NCBI RefSeq assembly: GCF_029255145.1
Contig: NZ_JAPUVQ010000026.1
Location: forward strand, 30,317 to 94,316
Direction of reading: 5' to 3'
Length of the DNA: 64,000 nucleotides
Origin: Accumulibacter sp003538495
Lineage (GTDB): Bacteria; Pseudomonadota; Gammaproteobacteria; Burkholderiales; Rhodocyclaceae
Position 1 is the stretch's first letter; each line of letters begins with the position of its first letter. Below the pieces are notes generated by a model. The model did not search any database and was not told the origin of the DNA. It was given only the letters and a program-made list of their open reading frames with translations. Made by a program: the position numbers and the translations under genes. This document shows, piece by piece, positions 1-9,523 of this stretch.

Positions 1-301
1 TACACTGTCCCACTTTTTGATCCTGGGCGCGATCCTGTTTGCGATCAGCGTCGTCGGTATCTTTCTCAACCGCAAGAATCTGATCGTCATCCTGATGTCG
101 ATCGAGTTGATGCTGCTGGCGGTGAACATGAACTTCATCGCCTTTTCCCATTACATGCAGGATCTTGCCGGGCAGGTTTTCGTCTTCTTCATCCTGACTG
201 TCGCTGCCGCCGAAGCGGCTATCGGACTGGCGATTCTGGTGGTGCTGTTCCGCAACCTGAAGACCATCCATGTGGATGATCTGGACAGCCTGAAGGGTTG
301 A
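1..301 (+). CDS. nuoK: NADH-quinone oxidoreductase subunit K (5' end missing)
   Basis: Membrane subunit of respiratory complex I, part of the antiporter-like proton-pumping arm. The frame is open from base 2 and reads TLSHFLILGAIL, which matches the NuoK N-terminus two or three codons after its usual start, so the initiator lies just outside the window. Three hydrophobic helices follow, with a Glu in the second helix (SIELMLLAVN) and another in the third (AAAEAAIGLAI), the two conserved membrane carboxylates of the family. It ends 2 bases before nuoL, as expected inside the nuo operon. Confidence 0.95.
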   Translation, partial: TLSHFLILGAILFAISVVGIFLNRKNLIVILMSIELMLLAVNMNFIAFSHYMQDLAGQVFVFFILTVAAAEAAIGLAILVVLFRNLKTIHVDDLDSLKG

Positions 302-303
302 AC

Positions 304-2385
304 ATGGAAATGCAAAAGCTCTACCTGCTGGTTCCGCTGGCGCCGCTGTTCGGGGCCATCATTGCAGGCCTGTTCTGCCGCGTGATCCCCCGCTGGCTGG
401 CGCACACCGTGACCATTGCCGGGGTGGCGATCGCCTTCGTCGCTTCCTACGTGATCTTCAAGGACGTGCAGGCGGGAAACACCTACAACGGCTCGGTTTA
501 TCGCTGGCTGACTTCCGGCGATTACCATTTCGAGGTCGGTTTCCTGATTGACCAGCTGACGGTCACGATGATGCTGGTGGTCACCTTCGTATCGCTGATG
601 GTGCATATCTACACCATCGGCTACATGCAGGACGACCCGGGCTACAACCGTTTCTTCAGCTACATCTCGCTGTTCACCTTTTCGATGCTGATGCTCGTGA
701 TGAGCAACAACTTCATGCAACTGTTCTTTGGCTGGGAGGCTGTCGGCCTGGTTTCGTACCTGCTGATCGGCTTTTGGTATACCCGGCCGACGGCGATCTT
801 CGCCAACCTGAAGGCTTTTCTGGTCAACCGGGTTGGCGATTTCGGTTTCATCCTCGGCATTGGCCTGGTGCTCAGCCACTTTGGCACGCTGGACTACGCC
901 GCCGTCTTCGCCAAGGCGCCAATGCTCGCCGCCGAGACCACCATCCCGCTGTTCGGTGAAGGCAGCGCGGTTGCCCTGATGACCGCGATCTGCATCCTGC
1001 TGTTCATCGGTGCGATGGGCAAGTCGGCGCAGGTTCCCCTGCACGTCTGGCTGCCCGACTCGATGGAAGGTCCGACGCCGATTTCGGCGCTGATCCATGC
1101 GGCGACGATGGTCACCGCCGGCATCTTCATGGTCGCGCGCATGTCGCCGCTGTTCGAGTTGTCCGATACCGCGCTCTCGTTCGTTATCGTCATCGGCGCG
1201 ATCACGGCGCTGTTCATGGGCTTCCTCGGCGTCATCCAGAACGACATCAAGCGCATCGTGGCCTATTCGACGCTGTCGCAGCTGGGCTACATGACCGTCG
1301 CCCTCGGCGCTTCGGCGTATTCGGTGGCGATCTTCCACCTGATGACGCACGCCTTTTTCAAGGCCCTGCTGTTCCTCGCGGCGGGATCGGTGATCATCGG
1401 CATGCACCACGACCAGGACATCCGCAACATGGGCGGTCTGCGCAAGTACATGCCGATAACCTGGTTTACGTCGCTGATCGGATCGCTGGCGCTGATCGGC
1501 ACACCTCTGTTTTCCGGCTTCTACTCCAAGGACTCGATCATCGAGGCGGTCGCGCTTTCGCATATTCCGGGTTCCGGCTTTGCCTATTTTGCCGTCCTCG
1601 CCAGCGTCTTCGTCACCGCCTTCTACTCGTTCCGCCTGTATTTCCTGGTCTTCCACGGCGAAGAGCGTTTCGGCAAGGCGGCGGTGCACGAGCCAGCCCA
1701 CGTCCAGGCCGCGGCGCACGCCGCCGACGATCATTCGGCGCACGGCGACGATGCCCATCACGCGGACGACGCGCACGCCGAGCACCATGGCCTTGCGCCC
1801 GGCCAGAAGCCGCACGAGACGCCCTGGGTGGTCACCCTGCCGTTGATCATGCTGGCCATTCCGTCGGTATTCATCGGTTACCTGACGATCGAGCCGATGC
1901 TCTTTGGCGACTTTTTCAAAGGCGCAATCTTCGTCGATTCCGAGGCGCATCCGGTGATGGAAGAGCTTGCCCACCACTTCCACGGCGCGCTGGCGATGGC
2001 CACCCACGCCGTCACCACCTCGGTGTTCTGGCTGGCCTTCCTCGGTGTCGCGTCATCGTGGTTCCTGTACATGAAACGCCCGGACATCGCGGCAGCGATC
2101 AAGTCCCGCTGCGCACCGCTGTATACGCTGCTCGACAACAAGTACTACTTCGACAAGTTCAACGAAGTGATCTTCGCCGGTGGCGCACGCTTGCTTGGCA
2201 GGGGTCTGTGGAAGGGTGGCGACACCGGCCTGATCGACGGCATCATCGTCGGCGGCGCGGTCCGCCTGGTGAGCTGGTTCGCGGCCCTGGCGCGCCTGTT
2301 CCAGACCGGCCACATTTACCACTACGCTTTTACGATGATTATCGGCGTGTTTGTGTTGATGACCCTGTGGGTCACGCGCGCCTGA
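304..2385 (+). CDS. nuoL: NADH-quinone oxidoreductase subunit L
   Basis: Large antiporter-like proton-channel subunit of complex I (693 residues). The ATG at 304 lies 2 bases after the nuoK stop; an in-frame TTG at 298 is less likely. Many transmembrane helices are visible, with the conserved GWEAVGLVSYLLIGFWY and PTPISALIHAATMV stretches and Lys residues inside helices. A His/Asp/Ala-rich hydrophilic insert at about residues 465-497 sits before the C-terminal helices. The C-terminus should hold the long lateral helix and final transmembrane segment. It is followed by nuoM after 23 bases. Confidence 0.97.
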   Translation: MEMQKLYLLVPLAPLFGAIIAGLFCRVIPRWLAHTVTIAGVAIAFVASYVIFKDVQAGNTYNGSVYRWLTSGDYHFEVGFLIDQLTVTMMLVVTFVSLMVHIYTIGYMQDDPGYNRFFSYISLFTFSMLMLVMSNNFMQLFFGWEAVGLVSYLLIGFWYTRPTAIFANLKAFLVNRVGDFGFILGIGLVLSHFGTLDYAAVFAKAPMLAAETTIPLFGEGSAVALMTAICILLFIGAMGKSAQVPLHVWLPDSMEGPTPISALIHAATMVTAGIFMVARMSPLFELSDTALSFVIVIGAITALFMGFLGVIQNDIKRIVAYSTLSQLGYMTVALGASAYSVAIFHLMTHAFFKALLFLAAGSVIIGMHHDQDIRNMGGLRKYMPITWFTSLIGSLALIGTPLFSGFYSKDSIIEAVALSHIPGSGFAYFAVLASVFVTAFYSFRLYFLVFHGEERFGKAAVHEPAHVQAAAHAADDHSAHGDDAHHADDAHAEHHGLAPGQKPHETPWVVTLPLIMLAIPSVFIGYLTIEPMLFGDFFKGAIFVDSEAHPVMEELAHHFHGALAMATHAVTTSVFWLAFLGVASSWFLYMKRPDIAAAIKSRCAPLYTLLDNKYYFDKFNEVIFAGGARLLGRGLWKGGDTGLIDGIIVGGAVRLVSWFAALARLFQTGHIYHYAFTMIIGVFVLMTLWVTRA

Positions 2386-2408
2386 GCTAGAGAAAGACTG
2401 GGAACGAT

Positions 2409-3893
2409 ATGTCAGGCACGCCGCTTCTCTCTCTTGCCATCTGGGTACCGATCCTCGCCGGCTTTGTTGTCCTGGCGACCGGCTCCGATCGCAACGCACC
2501 ACTCGCCCGGATGCTCGCCCTGATTGGCGCCGTCGCGGGCCTGCTGGTGACCATCCCGCTTTATACGGGCTTCGATCTGCACACCCCGGCGATGCAGTTC
2601 GTCGAACTCCGCAGCTGGATTCCACGTTTCAACGTCAATTACCACCTCGGCGTCGATGGCATCTCGATGCCTTTCGTGCTGCTCAACAGCTTCATCACGA
2701 TCACCGTCGTCCTCGCCGGCTGGCAGGTCATCGATAGCCGGGTGGCGCAGTACAACGCCGGTTTCCTGATCATGTCCGGCTTGCTGAACGGGATTTTCTC
2801 GGCCTTGGACGGGGTCCTGTTCTACGTCTTCTTCGAGTCCTCGCTGATTCCGCTGTACCTGATCATCGGCATCTGGGGCGGCGCCAACCGCGTTTATGCG
2901 GCGTTCAAGTTCTTCCTGTTTACACTGATGGGGTCGCTGCTGTTCCTGATCGCGCTGCTCTACATGTTCATCGAGTCGGGTGGCAGCTTTTCGATTCTCG
3001 ACTGGCACCAGATGCCGCTCGGCATGACCGCGCAGACCTGGCTGTTCCTGGCCTTCCTGGTCGCTTTCGCGGTCAAGGTGCCGATGTGGCCGGTGCATAC
3101 GTGGTTGCCGGACGCGCACGTCGAGGCACCGACCGGAGGATCGATCGTCCTGGCGGCGATCGCCCTGAAGCTCGGGGCCTACGGCTTTCTGCGGTTTTCG
3201 CTGCCAATCGCCCCGGATGCTTCGCACGAGCTGTCGGGCCTGCTGATCGCCCTGTCGTTGATCGCCATCATCTATATCGGCTTCGTCGCGCTGGTGCAGG
3301 CCGACATGAAGAAGCTGGTGGCTTACTCGTCGATTGCCCACATGGGCTTCGTCACGCTCGGTTTTTTCATGTTCAGTGCCCTCGGTATCGAAGGCGCGCT
3401 GGTCCAGATGATCTCGCATGGCTTCGTTTCCGGGGCAATGTTCTTCTCGATCGGCGTGATGTACGACCGCGCCCACTCGCGGCAGATCGCCGATTACGGT
3501 GGGGTGGTGAACACCATGCCCAAGTTCGCCGCGTTCTTCATGCTCTTCGCCATGGCCAATGCCGGCTTGCCGGCCACCTCTGGCTTCGTCGGCGAATTCA
3601 TGGTCATCCTGGCCGCCGTAGACCACAACTTCTGGGTCGCCGTCGCCGCGGCCTCGACGATGATCGTTGGCGCGGCCTATACCCTGTGGATGTACAAACG
3701 AGTGATCTTTGGCGCGGTTGCCAACAAACACGTGGCCGAGCTCACCGACATCAACCGGCGCGAATTCCTGATTTTCGTGCTGTTTGCCGTTGGCGCGCTG
3801 GGCATGGGTCTCTATCCGCAGCCCTTTACTGAAGTCATGCACAGCTCGGTCAACGAGCTCCTGCGTCACGTCGCTCTGAGCAAGATCCAATAA
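2409..3893 (+). CDS. nuoM: NADH-quinone oxidoreductase subunit M
   Basis: Antiporter-like membrane subunit of complex I, 494 residues and of normal family length. It shows the conserved FFESSLIPLYLIIGIWGG segment with the helix-5 Glu, followed by the WPVHTWLPDAHVEAPTGGS channel region and the LVAYSSIAHMGF motif. It is the third gene of the nuoK-L-M-N cluster and all spacings are short, consistent with one transcript. Together with NuoL and NuoN it couples quinone reduction to proton pumping. Confidence 0.97.
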   Translation: MSGTPLLSLAIWVPILAGFVVLATGSDRNAPLARMLALIGAVAGLLVTIPLYTGFDLHTPAMQFVELRSWIPRFNVNYHLGVDGISMPFVLLNSFITITVVLAGWQVIDSRVAQYNAGFLIMSGLLNGIFSALDGVLFYVFFESSLIPLYLIIGIWGGANRVYAAFKFFLFTLMGSLLFLIALLYMFIESGGSFSILDWHQMPLGMTAQTWLFLAFLVAFAVKVPMWPVHTWLPDAHVEAPTGGSIVLAAIALKLGAYGFLRFSLPIAPDASHELSGLLIALSLIAIIYIGFVALVQADMKKLVAYSSIAHMGFVTLGFFMFSALGIEGALVQMISHGFVSGAMFFSIGVMYDRAHSRQIADYGGVVNTMPKFAAFFMLFAMANAGLPATSGFVGEFMVILAAVDHNFWVAVAAASTMIVGAAYTLWMYKRVIFGAVANKHVAELTDINRREFLIFVLFAVGALGMGLYPQPFTEVMHSSVNELLRHVALSKIQ

Positions 3894-3905
3894 TTGGTAG
3901 CCGCT

Positions 3906-5393
3906 ATGACTCTTGCCGAAATGCAGTTTCAGACCCCTGACCTCCGCCTCGCCAGTGCGGAGATCTTCATGTTGGCGATGGCCTGCATGATCCTGATCTT
4001 CGATCTCTTCGTGAAGGACAGGCAGCGAACGGTCATCTTCGTCGCCACGCAGCTGACGCTGGTCGGCGCCGCGGTGGTTACCTTCGCCACCAGTTCCGGC
4101 GAGATCAGCTACACCTTCAGCAACATGTACGTCGCCGACCTGATGGGCGACCTGCTGAAACTGCTGCTCTACCTGACGGTGATCGTCGTCCTGTTCTATT
4201 CGCGCGGCTATATTCTCGAGCGCGAGCAGATGGCCAGGGGCGAGTATTACGTTCTGGTGCTGTTTGCCACCCTCGGCATGATGGTGATGATTTCGGCGAA
4301 CCACTTCCTGACCGTCTACGTGGGTCTTGAACTGCTGTCGCTGTCGCTCTACGCGCTGGTGGCGATGAACCGTGATTCGGTGCCGGCGACCGAAGCGGCA
4401 ATGAAGTACTTCGTGCTCGGGGCGCTGGCTTCCGGTCTCCTGCTGTACGGCATGTCGATGATCTACGGGGCGACCGGTACGCTGGAGATCACGGCGGTTG
4501 CCGAACGCCTGTACATGGGGCAGGCGAACAAGACGATTCTGATTTTCGGCCTGGTCTTCCTGGTCTCGGGTATCGCCTTCAAGCTCGGCGTGGTCCCCTT
4601 CCACATGTGGATTCCAGACGTCTACCACGGTGCTCCGACGGCAGTCACCCTGCTCATTGCCACCGCACCAAAGCTGGCGGCCTTCGCGATCGTCATCCGG
4701 ATGCTGGTCAATGGCCTGATCGTCCTCGCCCACGACTGGCAGACGATGCTGATCCTGCTTTCGGTGCTGTCGATGGCGATCGGCAACATCGCCGCCATCG
4801 CCCAGAGCAACCTCAAGCGGATGCTGGCGTATTCGGCGATCTCGCACATGGGCTTCATGCTGCTCGGCCTGGTCACCGGGATCGTCGATGGCGACGCGCG
4901 CTTTGCGCTCAACGCCTACAGCTCGTCGATGTTCTATGTCATCACCTACGTGCTGACCAGTGCCGGCACCTTCGGCATGATTCTGTTGCTGGCGCGCGGT
5001 GGTCTGGAGTCGGACGAACTCGACGATTTCAAGGGACTCAACAAGCGCAGCCCGTGGTTCGCCGCGGTGATGATGATGATGATGTTCTCGATGGCCGGGG
5101 TGCCGTTCTTCGTCGGCTTCTTTGCCAAGTTCTCGGTCCTGCAGGCGGTTGTCGCCGCTGGCTACCTGTGGCTGGCGGTCACCGCCGTGCTGTTTTCGCT
5201 GATCGGTTGTTTCTACTACTTGCGGGTGGTCAAGCTGATGTACTTCGATCAGCCGACCAACACCGCGCTGATCGAGGCACCGATGGACATGAAGCTGCTG
5301 ATGTCCGCCAACGGCCTGGCCGTCGCCCTGCTCGGGATATTTCCTCAGGCGCTGATGTCGCTGTGTGCTTTCACGCTGCTGCGCTCGCTCTGA
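3906..5393 (+). CDS. nuoN: NADH-quinone oxidoreductase subunit N
   Basis: Third antiporter-like subunit of complex I, about 495 residues. The ATG at 3906 is preferred; an in-frame TTG at 3894 would add four residues. Conserved segments include GLELLSLSLYALVAMNRD, VPFHMWIPDVYHGAPT and MLAYSAISHMGFMLLG. It is the last gene of the operon, and an intrinsic terminator starts 15 bases after its stop. Complete nuoL, nuoM and nuoN in this order indicate an intact proton-pumping arm. Confidence 0.96.
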   Translation: MTLAEMQFQTPDLRLASAEIFMLAMACMILIFDLFVKDRQRTVIFVATQLTLVGAAVVTFATSSGEISYTFSNMYVADLMGDLLKLLLYLTVIVVLFYSRGYILEREQMARGEYYVLVLFATLGMMVMISANHFLTVYVGLELLSLSLYALVAMNRDSVPATEAAMKYFVLGALASGLLLYGMSMIYGATGTLEITAVAERLYMGQANKTILIFGLVFLVSGIAFKLGVVPFHMWIPDVYHGAPTAVTLLIATAPKLAAFAIVIRMLVNGLIVLAHDWQTMLILLSVLSMAIGNIAAIAQSNLKRMLAYSAISHMGFMLLGLVTGIVDGDARFALNAYSSSMFYVITYVLTSAGTFGMILLLARGGLESDELDDFKGLNKRSPWFAAVMMMMMFSMAGVPFFVGFFAKFSVLQAVVAAGYLWLAVTAVLFSLIGCFYYLRVVKLMYFDQPTNTALIEAPMDMKLLMSANGLAVALLGIFPQALMSLCAFTLLRSL

Positions 5394-5407
5394 CCGGCCG
5401 TTGACCG

Positions 5408-5433
5408 AAACGCCCCGCCAGACGGGGCGTTTT
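5408..5433 (+). terminator. Intrinsic terminator of the nuo operon
   Basis: A perfect 7-bp GC stem (CGCCCCG at 5411-5417, CGGGGCG at 5423-5429) with a CCAGA loop is followed by TTTT and preceded by AAA. It lies directly after nuoN and ahead of the Nudix gene, so it probably ends the nuo transcript. Confidence 0.85.
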
Positions 5434-5449
5434 CAGTGGGAGCTAGCGA

Positions 5450-6010
5450 ATGGAAGACGATTATCCACACCTGCGTGAGAAGCAGATCGAGAGCACGCAG
5501 GTGTTTCGCGGCAAGCTGCTCGACGTGCGCCTTGACCGGGTGCGCCTACCGGACGGCGGCGACTGCCAGCGCGAATACGTCAAGCATCAGGGCGCAGTGG
5601 TGGTCATCGCGCAGCTCGACGACGGCCACCTGCTGTTCGTCCGCCAGCATCGCTATCCGCTGCGTCGCACCATTCTCGAGTTGCCTGCCGGCAAGATCGA
5701 CCCGGGCGAGAAGATCCTGGATACCGGCACCCGTGAGCTGCTCGAAGAGACCGGCCACCTGGCCAGCGAGTGGCGCTACCTCGGCGTGATGCACCCGTGC
5801 GTCGGCTATTCCGACGAGCGGATCGAGATCTTTCTTGCCCGCGGGTTGCGCCGCGAAGCGGCTCCCAATCTGGACCGTGGCGAATTTCTCGACGTTCTCA
5901 GCCTCTCGCTGGCGGACGCGCTGACGGCAGTGAGAAGCGGCGAGATCACCGACGCGAAGACGATCACCGGACTGTTCTGGGCCGAGAAAGCGTTGCTCGG
6001 TGGCTGGTGA
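5450..6010 (+). CDS. Nudix hydrolase, ADP-ribose pyrophosphatase type
   Basis: Predicted cytosolic hydrolase of ADP-ribose or a related nucleotide sugar, giving AMP plus a phosphosugar. It has 186 residues. The Nudix box is complete: G-x5-E-x7-R-E-x2-E-E-x-G, from GKIDPGE through TRELLEETG, around residues 82-105. A GVMHPCVGYSDERIEIF stretch downstream is typical of the ADP-ribose group. It stands alone between the nuo terminator and the leftward cytochrome c gene. Substrate choice is inferred from the family and is not proven by the sequence. Confidence 0.85.
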   Translation: MEDDYPHLREKQIESTQVFRGKLLDVRLDRVRLPDGGDCQREYVKHQGAVVVIAQLDDGHLLFVRQHRYPLRRTILELPAGKIDPGEKILDTGTRELLEETGHLASEWRYLGVMHPCVGYSDERIEIFLARGLRREAAPNLDRGEFLDVLSLSLADALTAVRSGEITDAKTITGLFWAEKALLGGW

Positions 6011-6022
6011 CTGCGCCGCCGT

Positions 6023-6763
6023 TCATGATGGCTTGCAGTAGCGCGGCTCGGTTGTCCATTTCCGGACCTGGGTGGACAGCATGGCCTGGTAGGCGGCGAT
6101 CGCCGCCAACTGGGCATTATCGTACCTGGCGATGGCCCGCCTCATCTCCGGGTGGGTATTGCCACGCTTGCCATCACGGATGGCTATCATCTGACGCAGC
6201 AGGTACGGGTAGTGCTGGCCTGCGATCACCGGGTAAGACTTCTCCTTGACGCCGTCGCCGTTGGGCTGGTGGCATTGGGCACATTCCTTGTCGTAAAGTA
6301 CCTTGCCATAGGCGACCAGCTTGGGGCCATCGGGGGCTTCATACTTCGCGGAGTCGCGTGGAACGCAGAGCGTGCCGATATACGCGGCGACGTCTGCCAG
6401 AGACTGCGCATCAGGGAGCCTGGTGGCGAACGGATACATCGCCGGGTTGTCTCGCAAGCCAGATCGAATGTCGGCCAACTGCTTGATGATCACGGTCGCG
6501 TGCTGTCCCGCCAACTGCGGAATGCTGCCGTCCGGCGTGCCGCCGCCGGTCGGCAGGTGGCAGGACTCGCAGTAGGCCCGGTAGTCCTCCTCGCCGGCCT
6601 TGACATCACCCTTCAGCCTCAGGGCCTGGATCGTCTCGGCGTTCTGCACGTTCCACTGCAGGTCCGGCGTCTCTGCAGCCGTGCTTTTCTTGCTGGCAGT
6701 TTCAGCCAGGGCAACATTAGCGGCCAGAGACAGCGTGACGGCAACGATCAGCGACATGTACAT
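6023..6763 (-). CDS. Periplasmic two-haem cytochrome c (c4/c553-like)
   Basis: Exported electron-carrier protein of 246 residues. A signal peptide (hydrophobic run ending ANVALA, about residues 1-20) precedes two class I haem sites, YCESCH with CXXCH at residues 65-69 and ECAQCH at 161-165. The two cytochrome c domains are similar in size, as in cytochrome c4-type proteins. It converges on the Nudix gene with a 12-base gap. The start at 6763 or the Met two codons later are both possible. Its redox partners cannot be told from the sequence. Confidence 0.85.
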   Translation of the reverse strand: MYMSLIVAVTLSLAANVALAETASKKSTAAETPDLQWNVQNAETIQALRLKGDVKAGEEDYRAYCESCHLPTGGGTPDGSIPQLAGQHATVIIKQLADIRSGLRDNPAMYPFATRLPDAQSLADVAAYIGTLCVPRDSAKYEAPDGPKLVAYGKVLYDKECAQCHQPNGDGVKEKSYPVIAGQHYPYLLRQMIAIRDGKRGNTHPEMRRAIARYDNAQLAAIAAYQAMLSTQVRKWTTEPRYCKPS

Positions 6764-7051
6764 GGTCCTCTCCTTTCAGGTGTTGCAGGGAACCGCTCCA
6801 AGAAAAGGGCTTGCGAACCGCTTTCGCCGTCGATGAGCTTGGCGACGTGGCCTTCCGGACCGTCGGTCGCGAAGCCTTGATCCTGCTCCTCTCGGCCAGC
6901 ATCGCATGTCTGCTGTCAGTATAGTAATCGAAACAACAGCCGAGCGCGCCAGCGAGAGCTCGGTGTACGTCGTTCCATCTCGCCGGTCGCGGCCGCCACT
7001 TCGACCGGAACATGGTCGACGAGGCCTGAAGTGCGGCGGCGCCGGAATGAC
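6764..7051. other. Intergenic region between yceH and the cytochrome c gene
   Basis: Both flanking genes read leftwards, so this stretch should hold the cytochrome c promoter and the yceH 3' end. Frames across it give only low-complexity Arg/Ser-rich translations. No RNA gene or strong terminator was recognised. Confidence 0.4.
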
Positions 7052-7735
7052 TCATCGGTCCGCCGGCGGTGGGGAGTCGCCCGGTGCACCAGCAAGCGCC
7101 TTGACGGCTGCCCGCAACTCGGCCACTTCACACTCCAGCCGGGTGACTCTCTCTTCGAGTTGGCGGTGCTCGCCGTCTTTTCCCGGCAGCGGCGCGTCTT
7201 TTTCGGCCGCAGCCGCGGGGGCCCCGCAAAGAATGTGCGCCCAGCGATGTTCGCGCGCTCCGGCCTGCCTGGGCAGACGGGTCACCAGAGCGCCGCTGGC
7301 GCGCGCGGCCAGTTCTTCCAGAAACGCTTCAACCGACGAGGAATCGTCAAAGCGGTACAGGCGTTCACTGTTGGCGCGCAACTCACTGACGGTTTGCGGT
7401 CCACGCAACATCAGGACGGCGAGTAGCGCCACAGCCGCCGCTGGCACGCCATAGACCCGGGCGAAATTCTGCGCGTAACGCAGCACGCGGCCGGAAGCGC
7501 CGTAGGTTTCGATGACCAGGACGCGGCCGCGCAGGTCCTCGAGTGCGGCCTGCACCTCGCTTTCGCCAACGCTGATCACCGGCTCGCGCGCCGATTTCTG
7601 GTTGCAGCCGGCGCACAGTCCGTGCAGCGTCAGCGGATAGGCGTCGGGAGTGGTTTTTTCCTTCTCGATCAGCACACCGAGGATGCGCGCTTCGAGAAGG
7701 CTCAAGGTCTGCAAGGTATCGGAAATCTGGGCCAT
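7052..7735 (-). CDS. yceH: YceH family protein (DUF480, tandem winged helix)
   Basis: Cytosolic protein of unknown biochemical role with two winged-helix domains; 227 residues, a usual family length. Recognisable family features are the N-terminal LEARILGVLIEKEKTTPDAYPL region, the CNQKSAREPV segment, and the central GPQTVSELR motif of the second winged helix. The C-terminal 30-40 residues form a probable coiled coil (LEERVTRLECEVAELRAAV), common in this family. It reads leftwards and lies between prfC (142 bases upstream) and the cytochrome c gene. Confidence 0.85.
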   Translation of the reverse strand: MAQISDTLQTLSLLEARILGVLIEKEKTTPDAYPLTLHGLCAGCNQKSAREPVISVGESEVQAALEDLRGRVLVIETYGASGRVLRYAQNFARVYGVPAAAVALLAVLMLRGPQTVSELRANSERLYRFDDSSSVEAFLEELAARASGALVTRLPRQAGAREHRWAHILCGAPAAAAEKDAPLPGKDGEHRQLEERVTRLECEVAELRAAVKALAGAPGDSPPPADR

Positions 7736-7876
7736 TAAGTCAGTAGCTCCGTCTGTGGGGGGGTGCGGGGGCTGCGGTTCAGTCGTCGGAGCCGCGGTGC
7801 TAGCCAGGCGGCGTCTGGCTTCAGCGACATTGCCGGTTTGGCCATTCGCCGCGACCGGCCACTTTCCGTCGCCCGC

Positions 7877-9523
7877 TCAGGCCAGCAATTGGCCGTGTTC
7901 GCGCGAGTCGTGGAAGGCGACCCGCGGCCACTTCTCGCTGGTCACTTCAAGGTTGTAGCGCGTGCTCGCCAGGTACACCGGGTTGCCGTCAACGTCTTTG
8001 GCCATGCGGTGCATTTGCTCGCGCTCGAAACCGCGCCGGGTGGTGTCATCTGGAAACGTCAGCCAGCGCGCGGTGTAGATGTCCGCCGACTCGAAGATCG
8101 CATCGACCTTGTACTCGGTTTGCAGGCGCTGCGCGACAACCTCGAATTGCAGCGTGCCGACCGCGCCGAGCAGCAGCGCGCCGCTGCCCAGATTCTCGAA
8201 GACCTGGATCGCGCCCTCTTCGCCAAGCTCCTGCAGGCCCTTCTGCAGCTGCTTGCTCTTCAGCGGGTCGCGCAGCCGAGCCACCCGAAACAGCTCCGGC
8301 GAGAAGTAGGGAATGCCCTTGAAGGCCAGCGTTTCACCTTCGCTCAGGCAGTCGCCGATGTGCAGGTTGCCGTGGTTGTGGATGCCGATGATGTCGCCGG
8401 CCACCGCGTCCTCCATCAGCAGGCGCTCGTTGGCCATGAAGGTCAGCACATTGGCCAGCTTGATCTCGCGATCGAGACGCACGTGCCTGACTTTCATTCC
8501 CGGGCTGTAGCGGCCCGAGCAGACGCGAAAGAACGCGATCCGGTCGCGGTGCTTGGGGTCCATGTTGGCCTGGATCTTGAACACGAAACCGGTGAATGCC
8601 TTTTCGCCGGGCTGAATCAGGCGCGTGCCGCCGTCGCGTTCCTGCGGCTGCGGTGCCCAGTCGAGCAGCGCCTGCAGGATTTCCTGAACGCCGAAGTTGT
8701 TGATTGCCGAGCCGAAGAATACCGGCGACTGGTGGCCGGCGAGAAAACCGACCAGGTCGAACGGGCTGCTGGCGCTCTGGATCAGGTCGACGTCCTCGCG
8801 CAGCTTGCCCACCTCGCCGGGAAACTGCGCATCGAGCAGCGGGTTGCCGAGACCTTCCAGGCGCTCGGACTCGCTGCGCCGCTCCTGGCCGGCGGCGAAG
8901 TGCAGCAGGCGATCGTCGAGCAGGTGATAGACGCCGCGAAAGGTCTTGCCCATGCCGATCGGCCAGGTGATCGGTGCGCACTCGATGCCCAGCACCGACT
9001 CGATTTCCTCGAGCAGTTCGAAGGGCTCGCGGACCTCGCGGTCGAGCTTGTTGACGAAGGTGATGATCGGCGTGTTGCGCATCCGGCAGACGTTGAGCAG
9101 CTTGATGGTTTGAGCCTCGACGCCCTTGGCCGCGTCGATCACCATCACCGCCGCATCGACAGCGGTCAGGACGCGGTAGGTGTCTTCCGAGAAATCCTCG
9201 TGGCCTGGCGTGTCGAGCAGGTTGACGGTGTGCCCCTGATACTCGAACTGCATCACCGAGCTGGTCACCGAGATGCCGCGCTGCTTCTCCACCTCCATCC
9301 AGTCCGAGGTCGCGTGGCGAGCACTCTTGCGTCCTTTGACCGTGCCTGCGAGCTGGATCGCGCCGCCGAACAGAAGCAGCTTCTCGGTCAGCGTCGTCTT
9401 GCCGGCATCGGGGTGGGAAATGATCGCAAAGGTGCGCCGCCTGGCGACGTCGCGCAGGATCCCCGGAGGAAACTGACCGTCGTCCGGGCTGTCGTTCGGG
9501 GAATCGCTGGGGGTGGTGCTCAT
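7877..9523 (-). CDS. prfC: Peptide chain release factor 3
   Basis: Translational GTPase that recycles RF1/RF2 from the ribosome after termination. About 548 residues, with G1 (SHPDAGKTT near residue 36), the switch II motif DTPGHEDFSEDTYR and G4 NKLDRE all intact. The ATG at 9523 is chosen because the protein then begins just ahead of the conserved DVARRRTFAIISHPDAGKT; the frame stays open about 75 codons upstream but that part looks non-coding. The C-terminus ends with the usual family segment of domain III. Confidence 0.95.
   Translation of the reverse strand: MSTTPSDSPNDSPDDGQFPPGILRDVARRRTFAIISHPDAGKTTLTEKLLLFGGAIQLAGTVKGRKSARHATSDWMEVEKQRGISVTSSVMQFEYQGHTVNLLDTPGHEDFSEDTYRVLTAVDAAVMVIDAAKGVEAQTIKLLNVCRMRNTPIITFVNKLDREVREPFELLEEIESVLGIECAPITWPIGMGKTFRGVYHLLDDRLLHFAAGQERRSESERLEGLGNPLLDAQFPGEVGKLREDVDLIQSASSPFDLVGFLAGHQSPVFFGSAINNFGVQEILQALLDWAPQPQERDGGTRLIQPGEKAFTGFVFKIQANMDPKHRDRIAFFRVCSGRYSPGMKVRHVRLDREIKLANVLTFMANERLLMEDAVAGDIIGIHNHGNLHIGDCLSEGETLAFKGIPYFSPELFRVARLRDPLKSKQLQKGLQELGEEGAIQVFENLGSGALLLGAVGTLQFEVVAQRLQTEYKVDAIFESADIYTARWLTFPDDTTRRGFEREQMHRMAKDVDGNPVYLASTRYNLEVTSEKWPRVAFHDSREHGQLLA

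Noticed and set aside
151..2007. Long leftward open frame opposite nuoL
   Set aside because: Arg/His/Gln-rich antisense shadow of a certain gene; no start signal and no family. Several similar antisense frames oppose nuoM/nuoN, prfC, terminase and portal, and were discarded.
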